DNA of 8,345 bases from an uncultured Clostridia bacterium. GTDB lineage: Bacteria; Bacillota; Clostridia; TANB77; CAG-508. The notes below the pieces were generated by a model. It was not told the DNA's origin. It saw nothing but the letters and a program-made list of their open reading frames with translations, and searched no databases. The DNA lies in the NCBI GenBank assembly GCA_934153805.1, contig CAKPFO010000055.1, forward strand, positions 1 to 8,345, given 5' to 3'. Below, in pieces: positions 1-5,350 of the stretch (position 1 is its first letter; every line of letters begins with the position of its first letter). A program made the position numbers and the translations under genes.

Positions 1-122
1 AATATATTTATTATTTTGTCTATTGTTCCTGTCTTAAATAGAATAATACCTATAACCAGTATTGCTAGTATAATTGATACCATTATTATCAATACTTTTT
101 TGTTTATATGTATTTTTTTCAT
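1..122 (-). CDS. N-terminus of a membrane-anchored surface protein, paralog of the 735-residue protein (partial, runs off the left edge)
   Basis: The first 40 or so codons are visible, starting at ATG 120-122. The peptide begins MKKIHINKKVLIIMVS and continues with a hydrophobic segment (about residues 9-29) ending ILFKTGTIDK. This is almost residue for residue the N-terminus of the protein encoded at 974-3181 (MKKIHINKKVLIIAIS...ILFKTGAINR), so the two are recent paralogs in one array. A short basic n-region plus a single long hydrophobic stretch predicts an uncleaved signal anchor with the body of the protein outside the cell. The ribosome binding site AAGGAA lies about 8 bases before the ATG. 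It is the third gene of a minus-strand run, behind the small secreted protein; whether it carries the same repeated W/Y-rich modules cannot be seen in this window. The start and anchor are clear; the function is unknown. Confidence 0.8.
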   Translation of the reverse strand, partial: MKKIHINKKVLIIMVSIILAILVIGIILFKTGTIDKIINI

Positions 123-185
123 GTATATATTTCCTTCCCTTTAAAGGCTTTATTTTGTTTATTAATTCTGTTTTTATATACTTTA

Positions 186-225
186 GTAAGAAATTCTACT
201 TGCTTCGCTTTATAGAATTTCTTAC
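186..225. other. 13-bp perfect hairpin between two surface-protein genes
   Basis: The arms gtaagaaattcta (186-198) and tagaatttcttac (213-225) are perfect inverse complements around a 14-base loop. The hairpin lies just behind the stop of the small secreted protein gene and ahead of the anchored paralog. Neither side has a U-run, so it is not a classic intrinsic terminator. It may be an mRNA-stabilising or processing stem within the operon, or a weak terminator. Confidence 0.6.
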
Positions 226-238
226 GTTATGTTGTTAA

Positions 239-899
239 TTATATCCCTTCTCCACAAATCATTATTGCACGGGCATTATAGTCATCTGTATATGATAATG
301 CACCATATCCACAATTAAATATTGAAAATTGGCTTGGCTCATCTATTCTTGTATATATGTAGTTATTACTTATTATTCCACTATATCTTGAACCATGCCA
401 TCCGCTTGTTTGGCTTGTTGCATCTCCAATTTTGGATTTTCCATTAACATAATCGTCTATATATTTACCATTTATATTTCTTATATATCCTTCTTTATCT
501 CCTATAGATGCTGTTATCTCTCCGTAATAACCGGTTTCCATTAAAGACTATCCCTGTTTTATTTCCTGTTGATGTTTGGCCATCATTTATCTTGTTCGGA
601 TTACCATAGCTAGAAGCCGAAAGTATCGCTATAGCACCATATTCTGTGTTTTTTTCCATGTGTATGTCTAAATTGTTAGATTCTGACGTTGGAAGTAATG
701 TTGTAGTATTTATTGTTTCTGTTAATCCTAATGTTCCTCCTAGACTTTCCATTTGTCTTATCTTTAATATAAATTCAGTGAAACTATATTTTGCTTTTGT
801 TCCCCCATTAGCCTGTAACACTGCGTGTGAGCTATTTGTTCCTAGTAGTAGCATTGCTACTACTAGAACTATTATCATTAAATATTTTTTACTTTTCAA
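239..899 (-). pseudogene. Small secreted protein, split by a one-base frameshift near 537-545
   Basis: Two overlapping minus-strand frames together make one protein of about 219 residues. The first (899-495) starts at TTG 897-899 and opens with a signal peptide: MKSKKYL, a hydrophobic core, then a likely cleavage after SSHA at residue 26. It contains NTEYGAIAILSASSYGNP and GNKTGIVFNG. The second (541-239) continues with ETGYYGEITASIGD, a W-H-G-S-R-Y-S segment, and ends ARAIMICGEGI. The total of 661 nt is three times 220 plus one, which fits a single extra base; the first frame runs into about 13 unrelated residues before its stop. As I recall, homologs in gut Clostridia read straight through the NKTG...WH...CGxG order, but this could not be checked. 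A TTG start is chosen because only it supplies the basic n-region; AGAGG is about 12 bases upstream, which is long. It sits between two anchored surface proteins and may be exported with them. Confidence 0.7.
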
Positions 900-973
900 A
901 TTTATCTCATTCCTCTCTTTTAAAGTTTATTATATTGTTTCTCTTTTGTGTTTTTATGTTATATATTTGCTTT

Positions 974-3181
974 TTAATTACTTAATTGATATTTAGATGC
1001 CCAATATCCTGGAATTTGTACTGTCTCTCCTGCTTGGTTTGTCCACGTAAATGCCTCTGGTATTTGATATCCATATGTTGTATCTGTGCTTGTACCACTT
1101 ATAAAGTTTACCTCTGTTCTTCTGTTTGCTAGACTTAAGTTTTCTCTATCTGATAATATTCTGTATTCATAACGTGGCACCCATGTAAAGTATGTTGTCG
1201 TTGTTGCACTTTCTATTTTTCCATCTACTACGTTTCCATCTGTTACTACTATGTTTGCCCATTTACTATCTCTGTAGTTATACCAATTTGTTGGCATATT
1301 AGAGCCATCATTTTTTATATTATCTCCTATTGTCTGATTTCCATCGTCATCATATAGTACATAATATGTTCTACTTTCTACAAGTCCTGTAAGTACTGGT
1401 GCATTTGCCTCTTCTGTTGTCATTTTCTTAGTTATTGCTCCCATGTATGCGTTTGTATCTTGATTTCTTAATATTATATTTATTGTATATGTTGTCTGTA
1501 AGTTTAGTCCTTCATATATGTAATGCTCTGTTGCACTAGTTCCTTCATGTACTTTATCTCCATTTAAGTAATATTCGTATTTTACATTTGTACTGTCTGT
1601 TGTTGCATTTGTTACTACTGTTCCTGTTATATCTTTTATTTTTATGCTATTTCCTGCTACTGCCATCTCTGCATCTAATTTTGGTGTAGACTCTTCTATT
1701 GTTAGCTGATACTTGGTTGCCCAGTATCCTGTTATTTGTACTGTTTCTCCTGCTTGATTTGTCCATGTAAATGCCTCTGGTATTTGGTAGCCTGCATATG
1801 TTTCTGTTCCGGTTCCTTCTATAAATCTTACATTAGACCTTTGTGCTGTTTGGTCTAAACTATATTGGTAACGTGGTACCCATACAAAATATGTTTCTAC
1901 TCCATTATTTCTTGTTACTATATTTGCCCAATTTGCATATGAGTAATTATACCAACCTTCTGGTGCATCCTTTGATATTGGTATTTCGTTATGCTCGTTT
2001 CCAGCTTCATCCCAATATACATAGAATGTTGTATCTTTATCTAATCCGGTTAAATCTGGTGCATTAACATTTACTAGCTCTAGTTCTTTTGTCATACTTC
2101 CTACTATGCTTCCGTTTGCATTTAGTGCTGTTACATTTATAATATTCGTCTTGTCTGGTGTTGTATTTGCAAAATCATAATTTTCTAATGTAGTTGATTC
2201 GTGTACAATTTGTCCATTTATTGCATATGTATATTTTGCTGCACTTGAACTTACATTATTAGTAAAGCTACTTACAGTAAATGCACTTGTACTTGCAACT
2301 AAATTATAATTAATTTTATATGTTGATAACTCAGACAATTGATATTTAGATGCCCAATATCCTGGAATTATTAAATCTGCTCCATTTTTGTTTTCCCAGC
2401 TAAATGCTTCTGGAATTTGATATCCTTGTGCTTGCAAGTCATCCCATGTTGTTTTGTCTCCTGTTGCTCCGTCAATGTATTCGTTATATGTATTTATAAA
2501 TTTTACATCCATTCTCTCATTTCCAGTTACACTGTTTACTGTATCTATTTTATAACAATAACGTGGTACCCATACGTAGTAGCTTTCTACTCCATTATTT
2601 TCTACATATATATTTGCCCAATTTTGATTTTTATAATTATACCAGTTTGCTGGTGAATCATCTGTTATCCAGTTGCCAGGTGTTAAGTCTCCTGTGTCAT
2701 TTGGATATAAGTATCTTGTTTTCTCTTTTACTAATCCTGTTACATCTGGTTCGTTTACATATAGTCCATCTATTAGTGTATACACACCTTTTATTCTTGG
2801 TATTTCAAAGTTTACTGTATATTCTTTTTCCGCTCCTTTTGTATCTGTTACCTTAAATTTATATTCCTTAAAATCTTCCATTTTATAGTCTAATGCTACT
2901 TGTGTCTTTCCTTTTGGATATATTGGAACTTCTTTTTCATCTTTTGTATATATAATTTTCTCTATTCCATTCTCGCTTCTAAATGTTAATAATACTGTTC
3001 CAACATTTCCGGATACACTATATATGTCATATTCAAATTCTACTAATTCTTCTTTTTTTAATATATTTGCTATTCTATTTATTGCTCCTGTTTTAAATAA
3101 AATAATACCTATAATTAGTATTGCCAGCACAATTGATATTGCTATTATCAATACTTTTTTATTTATATGTATCTTTTTCAT
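974..3181 (-). CDS. Membrane-anchored extracellular protein with three W/Y-rich modules
   Basis: A 735-residue protein of unknown function. Residues 1-8 are basic and 9-29 form one membrane helix (signal anchor), so the remainder should lie outside the cell. Residues about 48-130 look like an Ig-like beta domain. Three copies of a module follow at about 145-283, 375-493 and 595-735. Each has the order (D/V)xTGL, NWYNY..xWANI, Y(Y/F)xWVPRYxY, GYQIPEAF(S/T)W, GYWA(S/T)KYQL. Beta-rich linkers separate them (about 284-370 and 494-590, each with a short YxxNGxxVHE stretch). The last module ends at the C-terminus (YQLSN). The WVPRY...IP.AF...G.W.(S/A)K spacing recalls formylglycine-generating-enzyme-like (SUMF1) folds in surface and phage proteins, but there is no catalytic cysteine pair; C209 is the only cysteine I see. 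An adhesive or display role is inferred. The ATG has only AAGGGGG about 13 bases upstream, so initiation may depend on the leader ORFs before it. Confidence 0.85.
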   Translation of the reverse strand: MKKIHINKKVLIIAISIVLAILIIGIILFKTGAINRIANILKKEELVEFEYDIYSVSGNVGTVLLTFRSENGIEKIIYTKDEKEVPIYPKGKTQVALDYKMEDFKEYKFKVTDTKGAEKEYTVNFEIPRIKGVYTLIDGLYVNEPDVTGLVKEKTRYLYPNDTGDLTPGNWITDDSPANWYNYKNQNWANIYVENNGVESYYVWVPRYCYKIDTVNSVTGNERMDVKFINTYNEYIDGATGDKTTWDDLQAQGYQIPEAFSWENKNGADLIIPGYWASKYQLSELSTYKINYNLVASTSAFTVSSFTNNVSSSAAKYTYAINGQIVHESTTLENYDFANTTPDKTNIINVTALNANGSIVGSMTKELELVNVNAPDLTGLDKDTTFYVYWDEAGNEHNEIPISKDAPEGWYNYSYANWANIVTRNNGVETYFVWVPRYQYSLDQTAQRSNVRFIEGTGTETYAGYQIPEAFTWTNQAGETVQITGYWATKYQLTIEESTPKLDAEMAVAGNSIKIKDITGTVVTNATTDSTNVKYEYYLNGDKVHEGTSATEHYIYEGLNLQTTYTINIILRNQDTNAYMGAITKKMTTEEANAPVLTGLVESRTYYVLYDDDGNQTIGDNIKNDGSNMPTNWYNYRDSKWANIVVTDGNVVDGKIESATTTTYFTWVPRYEYRILSDRENLSLANRRTEVNFISGTSTDTTYGYQIPEAFTWTNQAGETVQIPGYWASKYQLSN
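980..1399 (-). repeat. Module 3 of the 735-residue surface protein
   Basis: Encodes about residues 595-734. The stretch coding for GYQIPEAFTWTNQAGETVQI is almost identical at DNA level to that of module 2 (compare 1003-1070 with 1723-1790; only scattered third-position changes), which points to recent duplication or gene conversion. Confidence 0.8.
1706..2059 (-). repeat. Module 2 of the 735-residue surface protein
   Basis: Encodes about residues 375-492 with the same motif order as the other modules: PDLTGL, NWAN, VETYFVWVPRYQY, GYQIPEAFTW, GYWATKYQL. It is the shortest copy, lacking the insertion after WVPRY seen in module 1. Confidence 0.8.
2336..2749 (-). repeat. Module 1 of the 735-residue surface protein
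   Basis: Encodes about residues 145-282: PDVTGL, ANWYNY, NWANI, YYVWVPRYCY, GYQIPEAFSW, PGYWASKYQLS. It is the most divergent copy, with a longer insert (NTYNEYIDGATGDKTTWDD) between WVPRY and GYQIPEAF. Confidence 0.8.
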
Positions 3182-3241
3182 CTTCTGCTAGTTTCCCCCT
3201 TAAATGTACAAATTTCATTAAAAATCTAATCTCTGCCCCAT
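3159..3241 (-). other. Two very short overlapping leader ORFs before the 735-residue protein
   Basis: An AGGAG sits four bases ahead of ATG 3239-3241, which opens an 8-codon frame MGQRLDF-stop. Its stop (TAA, 3218-3220) overlaps the next ATG (3216-3218) as TAATG. That frame encodes MKFVHLRGKLAEDEKDTYK and stops at 3159-3161, overlapping the first 23 bases of the 735-residue gene in another frame. This stop/start interlock is typical of translational coupling. The main gene's own ribosome binding site is poorly spaced, so coupling would explain its initiation. Frames this short can occur by chance. Confidence 0.3.
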
Positions 3242-3324
3242 TAATCTCCTGCTAAAAGTTTTCTAGAAAATTAAATAAAATTACAATTATCTTTTTTAAT
3301 TTTTTTGCACAAATTTCTAGCAAC

Positions 3325-3353
3325 ATTGTATATTATTTACTTGTTTTTTACAA
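3325..3353 (-). promoter_or_regulatory. Sigma-A-like promoter for the surface-protein cluster
   Basis: On the minus strand TTGTAA (3348-3353) and TACAAT (3325-3330) are separated by exactly 17 bases. The predicted transcript starts near 3317 and has a leader of about 135 bases before the 735-residue gene. That leader contains a 12-bp palindrome ttttctagaaaa (3259-3270), a possible operator, and the two short ORFs. Confidence 0.6.
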
Positions 3354-3415
3354 TAGAAATTTAAAAAAATTGTAGCATTTTTCTTTTTTTTATGCTATCA
3401 TAATATTGTTATTTT

Positions 3416-3527
3416 AATAAGTATATTTATTGGGGTATCGCCAAACTGTTGAAGTTGTTCGAACGCATGTGAGCTACAACTTCAGTATGCAAGGATCGAC
3501 AGCAAGTCGCTGGTAAGGTTACTTATT
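3416..3527 (+). ncRNA. Possible structured RNA or degenerate tRNA-like element ahead of tRNA-Gln
   Basis: The element starts like the neighbouring tRNA-Gln (3425-3444 matches 3546-3565) and then departs into unrelated sequence. It can be closed by aataagta (3416-3423) with tacttatt (3520-3527). Inside is a 9-bp stem tgaagttgt (3450-3458) with acaacttca (3476-3484), extendable by ACT/AGT across a small bulge, and a short cagc/gctg hairpin near 3500-3513. It is visibly richer in G+C than the flanking intergenic DNA, which is what a functional or formerly functional RNA looks like in such a genome. It matches no RNA family I can name. It could equally be debris of a broken tRNA array. Confidence 0.35.
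3425..3444 (+). repeat. 20-bp duplicate of the tRNA-Gln 5' end
   Basis: This stretch is identical to 3546-3565. It includes six bases upstream of the tRNA and its first 14 bases (TGGGGTATCGCCAA, acceptor 5' strand and half of the D arm). After it the anticodon, T arm and 3' acceptor strand are absent, so no second tRNA can form. Confidence 0.85.
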
Positions 3528-3551
3528 CGTAATTATATATTTTAAATTTAT

Positions 3552-3626
3552 TGGGGTATCGCCAAGCGGTAAGGCATCGGACTCTGACTCCGACATTCCT
3601 GTGTTCGAATCACAGTACCCCAGCCA
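3552..3626 (+). tRNA. tRNA-Gln (anticodon CTG)
   Basis: A complete 75-nt cloverleaf, including the encoded CCA end. The acceptor strands TGGGGTA and TACCCCA pair over 7 bp, and G73 then CCA follow at 3623-3626. The D arm is GCC-AAGCGGTAA-GGC. The anticodon stem TCGGA/TCCGA holds the loop CTCTGAC with anticodon CTG at 3584-3586, which reads CAG. The T arm is CTGTG-TTCGAAT-CACAG. The U1-A72 pair and G73 are typical of bacterial glutamine tRNAs. Upstream is a partial copy of its 5' end, and downstream a long hairpin separates it from the converging minus-strand genes. I see no convincing promoter immediately before it. Sequence fit is essentially complete. Confidence 0.96.
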
Positions 3627-3660
3627 CATTCAAACATCTGCAAATGGCAAAATACATAAG

Positions 3661-3727
3661 CTAAATATCAATAGTTGGTGGGTGGAAAACTTTAAAAGCT
3701 TTCCACCCACCAACTATTGATATTTAG
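3661..3727. terminator. Perfect 28-bp-stem hairpin between converging transcripts
   Basis: The arms 3661-3688 and 3700-3727 are perfectly complementary over 28 bp around an 11-base loop. The core ggtgggtggaaa is unusually GC-rich for this DNA. It lies between the plus-strand tRNA-Gln and the minus-strand genes that end to its right, so a bidirectional terminator is the simplest reading. There is only a short T-run on either side (acattttta on the plus strand), so a mobile palindromic element is the alternative. Confidence 0.6.
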
Positions 3728-3733
3728 ACATTT

Positions 3734-3757
3734 TTATTTGCTTTACGCAATTTTATT
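3734..3757. repeat. 24-bp direct repeat, copy A
   Basis: Identical over 24 bases to 4967-4990. On the minus strand copy B contains the last codons and stop of the small protein gene (AAT AAA ATT GCG TAA), so copy A is a stray duplicate of that gene's 3' end. The two copies bracket the nuclease gene and the toxin fragment. Confidence 0.9.
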
Positions 3758-3772
3758 GTATAATGTAATTTA

Positions 3773-3868
3773 TTAAAACAAATCAGCATGAGAACCTGTT
3801 CTTGAAACAGTTAATGTAAGTTCGTCCTTTTCAACAATATAAATTAAAAGCCAATCTGGTTGAAACAG
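3773..3868 (-). pseudogene. C-terminal remnant of a YafQ/RelE-type toxin
   Basis: Directly after the stop codon of the nuclease gene, and in the same frame, lie about 28 codons ending in TAA 3773-3775: QPDWLLIYIVEKDEL, then TLTVSRTGSHADLF. The PDWLLIY...L...RTGSHxDLF signature is the C-terminus of YafQ-type mRNA interferases of type II toxin-antitoxin systems, including the conserved final His and Phe. The usual N-terminal two thirds (about 60 residues), a start codon and an antitoxin gene are all missing, so this cannot work as a toxin alone. Readthrough of the single TAA at 3869-3871 would append these residues to the nuclease, which is probably an accident of the junction. A 14-bp repeat marks the presumed breakpoint. 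Confidence 0.8.
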
Positions 3869-3873
3869 TTAAT
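3802..3873. repeat. 14-bp direct repeat pair at the nuclease/toxin junction
   Basis: The sequence ttgaaacagttaat occurs at 3802-3815, inside the toxin C-terminus, and at 3860-3873, across the nuclease stop codon. The copies are 58 bases apart. This marks a short-homology recombination or slippage event that joined the two genes and may have supplied the stop codon. Confidence 0.8.
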
Positions 3874-4900
3874 TTTCTTTATTTAACTCAAAATTTTTCT
3901 TTTCTTCTTCAATAGCATTAATTAATTCTTGTTCTGTTGGCATATGTAATTTGTATTCAGAAGAAAATATAGTTTTATTATCTTCTGGTAATGTATATTT
4001 TACAACGGTTTCATTTTTGTTAGTTGATAATAATATTCCAATTGTTTTATTTTCATCATTTTGTTTAATTTCTCTATCATAGTAATTAACATACATTTGC
4101 ATTTGACCAATATCTTGATGTGATACTTTACCTATTTTTAAATCAATAATAACAAAGCATCTTAATAATCTATTATACAAAACTAAATCTGGATAAAAGT
4201 GGTCTTCCTCTAAAGTAAGTCTAACCTGATTTCCGACATAACTAAAACCTTTTCCTAGTTCTAATAAAAATTCTTTTAAATGTTCTATAATATTTTTTTC
4301 CAAATCACTTTCAAGATAATCTGTATTTTCTTTTATATCTAAAAATTCCAATACAAAAGGGTCTTTGACTAAATCTTTACTTGTTTCTAATATTTGTCCT
4401 TTTTCAGATAGTTCTAATATTTTTTCTTTATCAGCGGATAGTGTTAATCTTTCATATAATAAAGAATCTCTTTGCCTTTGAAGTTCTCTAACACTCCATT
4501 TAGAATTGATGGTTTCATTTAAGTAAAAATTTCTTTTAGGCTCTTCATCAATTTTTATAAGTTCTAAATAGTGAGACCAACTCAATTTGGCAGACACTGT
4601 CTTCCAAATTGGATACATTACATAAAATTTTCTCATAGTTCGTAAATTTCTTGAAGAAAATCCTTTGCCAAATTCATTAGTTAGTTTTTGAGATAATTTA
4701 TCTAGTACAGCATCTCCATAACTCGCTCTTTCATCACCTTGCTGTATTTCCATAATTGCTTTTCCTATATTCCAATATAAACTAAGCATTTCTGTATTTA
4801 CAGTTTGATAAACCTTATTTCTACTATTTATAACTAAATTTTTGATATTATAAAAAATATTATTTATTTCATTATCATTACCTATTAATTCATTATCCAT
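3869..4900 (-). CDS. DUF1016/YhcG-family PD-(D/E)XK nuclease
   Basis: A 343-residue protein matching the usual length and layout of the YhcG/DUF1016 family. The N-terminal DUF1016_N part (about residues 10-150) has the typical YWNIG, SYGDAVLDKLS, GKGFSSRNLRTMRKFY and WSVRELQRQ blocks. The C-terminal nuclease fold (about 175-330) has FYPDLVLYN with D238, then VIIDLKIGK with D253-L-K255, and QMQMYVNYYDRE. The D...(D)xK pattern is the PD-(D/E)XK active site, with Asp in place of the more usual Glu. The family is DNA-cleaving by fold, and members often sit in accessory or defence regions; the exact substrate is not established. The ribosome binding site AAGGAGG (4908-4914) is seven bases from the ATG. 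The gene lies inside a segment bounded by 24-bp direct repeats and is followed in frame by a toxin remnant, both signs of acquisition. Its last few residues may come from the junction. Confidence 0.92.
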   Translation of the reverse strand: MDNELIGNDNEINNIFYNIKNLVINSRNKVYQTVNTEMLSLYWNIGKAIMEIQQGDERASYGDAVLDKLSQKLTNEFGKGFSSRNLRTMRKFYVMYPIWKTVSAKLSWSHYLELIKIDEEPKRNFYLNETINSKWSVRELQRQRDSLLYERLTLSADKEKILELSEKGQILETSKDLVKDPFVLEFLDIKENTDYLESDLEKNIIEHLKEFLLELGKGFSYVGNQVRLTLEEDHFYPDLVLYNRLLRCFVIIDLKIGKVSHQDIGQMQMYVNYYDREIKQNDENKTIGILLSTNKNETVVKYTLPEDNKTIFSSEYKLHMPTEQELINAIEEEKKNFELNKEN

Positions 4901-4933
4901 AGCCTACCCTCCTTTTGCATTTAATATTTATTG

Positions 4934-4963
4934 AGAAGTTGCAATAAATGTATCACAACTTCT
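4934..4963. other. 8-bp hairpin behind the small protein gene
   Basis: The arms agaagttg (4934-4941) and caacttct (4956-4963) pair around a 14-base loop, just downstream of the small protein's stop and ahead of the nuclease's ribosome binding site. No U-run follows on the minus strand, so termination here is uncertain; the nuclease could be read from the upstream promoter or from a weak one of its own. Confidence 0.4.
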
Positions 4964-4966
4964 TTC

Positions 4967-4990
4967 TTATTTGCTTTACGCAATTTTATT
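4967..4990. repeat. 24-bp direct repeat, copy B
   Basis: This copy includes the end of the small protein gene (stop at 4976-4978) and is identical to 3734-3757, 1233 bases away. It is probably the original copy, because here the sequence is part of a reading frame. Confidence 0.9.
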
Positions 4991-5269
4991 AGCTTGTAGC
5001 TTGAATTCTCCCATATTTGTTTTTGCATAAATATTAAGTGTATTTCCTACTAATTCTGCCGTTATATTGTATTTTAAACTAAGCATATTATTTTTCATTT
5101 CTCCCGAAAAATAGCATTTGTTTCCTTCTACTCTTCCCCCATTTAAAGCATTTTTAGACCCCATTATTTCTACCATTCCATTTATTGCATTGCCTGACTG
5201 CTTTAGTGCAATTTTTGCGTTAATGCCTCCCATAGGTGTATTTATTTTTGTTTCATAAACTCCATCCAT
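4976..5269 (-). CDS. Small conserved-looking protein of unknown function, beta-rich
   Basis: A 97-residue protein starting MDGVYETKINTPMGGINAK when ATG 5267-5269 is used. An in-frame TTG at 5273-5275 would add two residues, but it lies only four bases from the GGAGG; the ATG at ten bases is preferred. The sequence alternates polar and hydrophobic residues with many Gly/Asn turns (VEIMGSKNALNGGRVEGNKC, FSGEMKNN, YNITAELVGNTLNIYAKTNMGEFKL). This suggests a small antiparallel beta barrel or sandwich, as in lipocalin-like binding proteins. The motif (T/N)xMG appears near both ends (NTPMGG and KTNMGE). There is no signal peptide or membrane helix, so it is probably cytoplasmic. It follows the metallopeptidase gene by about 80 bases and may share its transcript. 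I recall similar proteins in Clostridia but no known role. Confidence 0.75.
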   Translation of the reverse strand: MDGVYETKINTPMGGINAKIALKQSGNAINGMVEIMGSKNALNGGRVEGNKCYFSGEMKNNMLSLKYNITAELVGNTLNIYAKTNMGEFKLQANKIA

Positions 5270-5350
5270 GTACAAAATTCCTCCTTTATAACTACTTTTA
5301 TAGTAATCTAAATATATTATATGTAAAAGAGGCTCTATAGTTTACCACTC

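Noticed and set aside
980..2749. CRISPR array
   Set aside because: The repeats are long protein-coding modules with diverged third positions, not short identical repeats with unique spacers.
1843..2888. Several plus-strand frames opposite the 735-residue gene, and similar ones at 646-996 and 5799-6146
   Set aside because: They are shadows of minus-strand genes: low-complexity hydrophobic translations without start signals.
3372..3396. tagcat...atgcta inverted repeat with a T-run on the minus strand, as a terminator
   Set aside because: The stem is only six or seven bp around a long A/T loop, and no minus-strand gene ends there.
3416..3626. Phage attachment site at tRNA-Gln
   Set aside because: The duplicated part is the tRNA 5' end and no integrase or phage gene is present, so an att site is not supported.
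5273..5275. TTG start for the small protein
   Set aside because: Only four bases from GGAGG; the ATG two codons later fits better, though both are possible.
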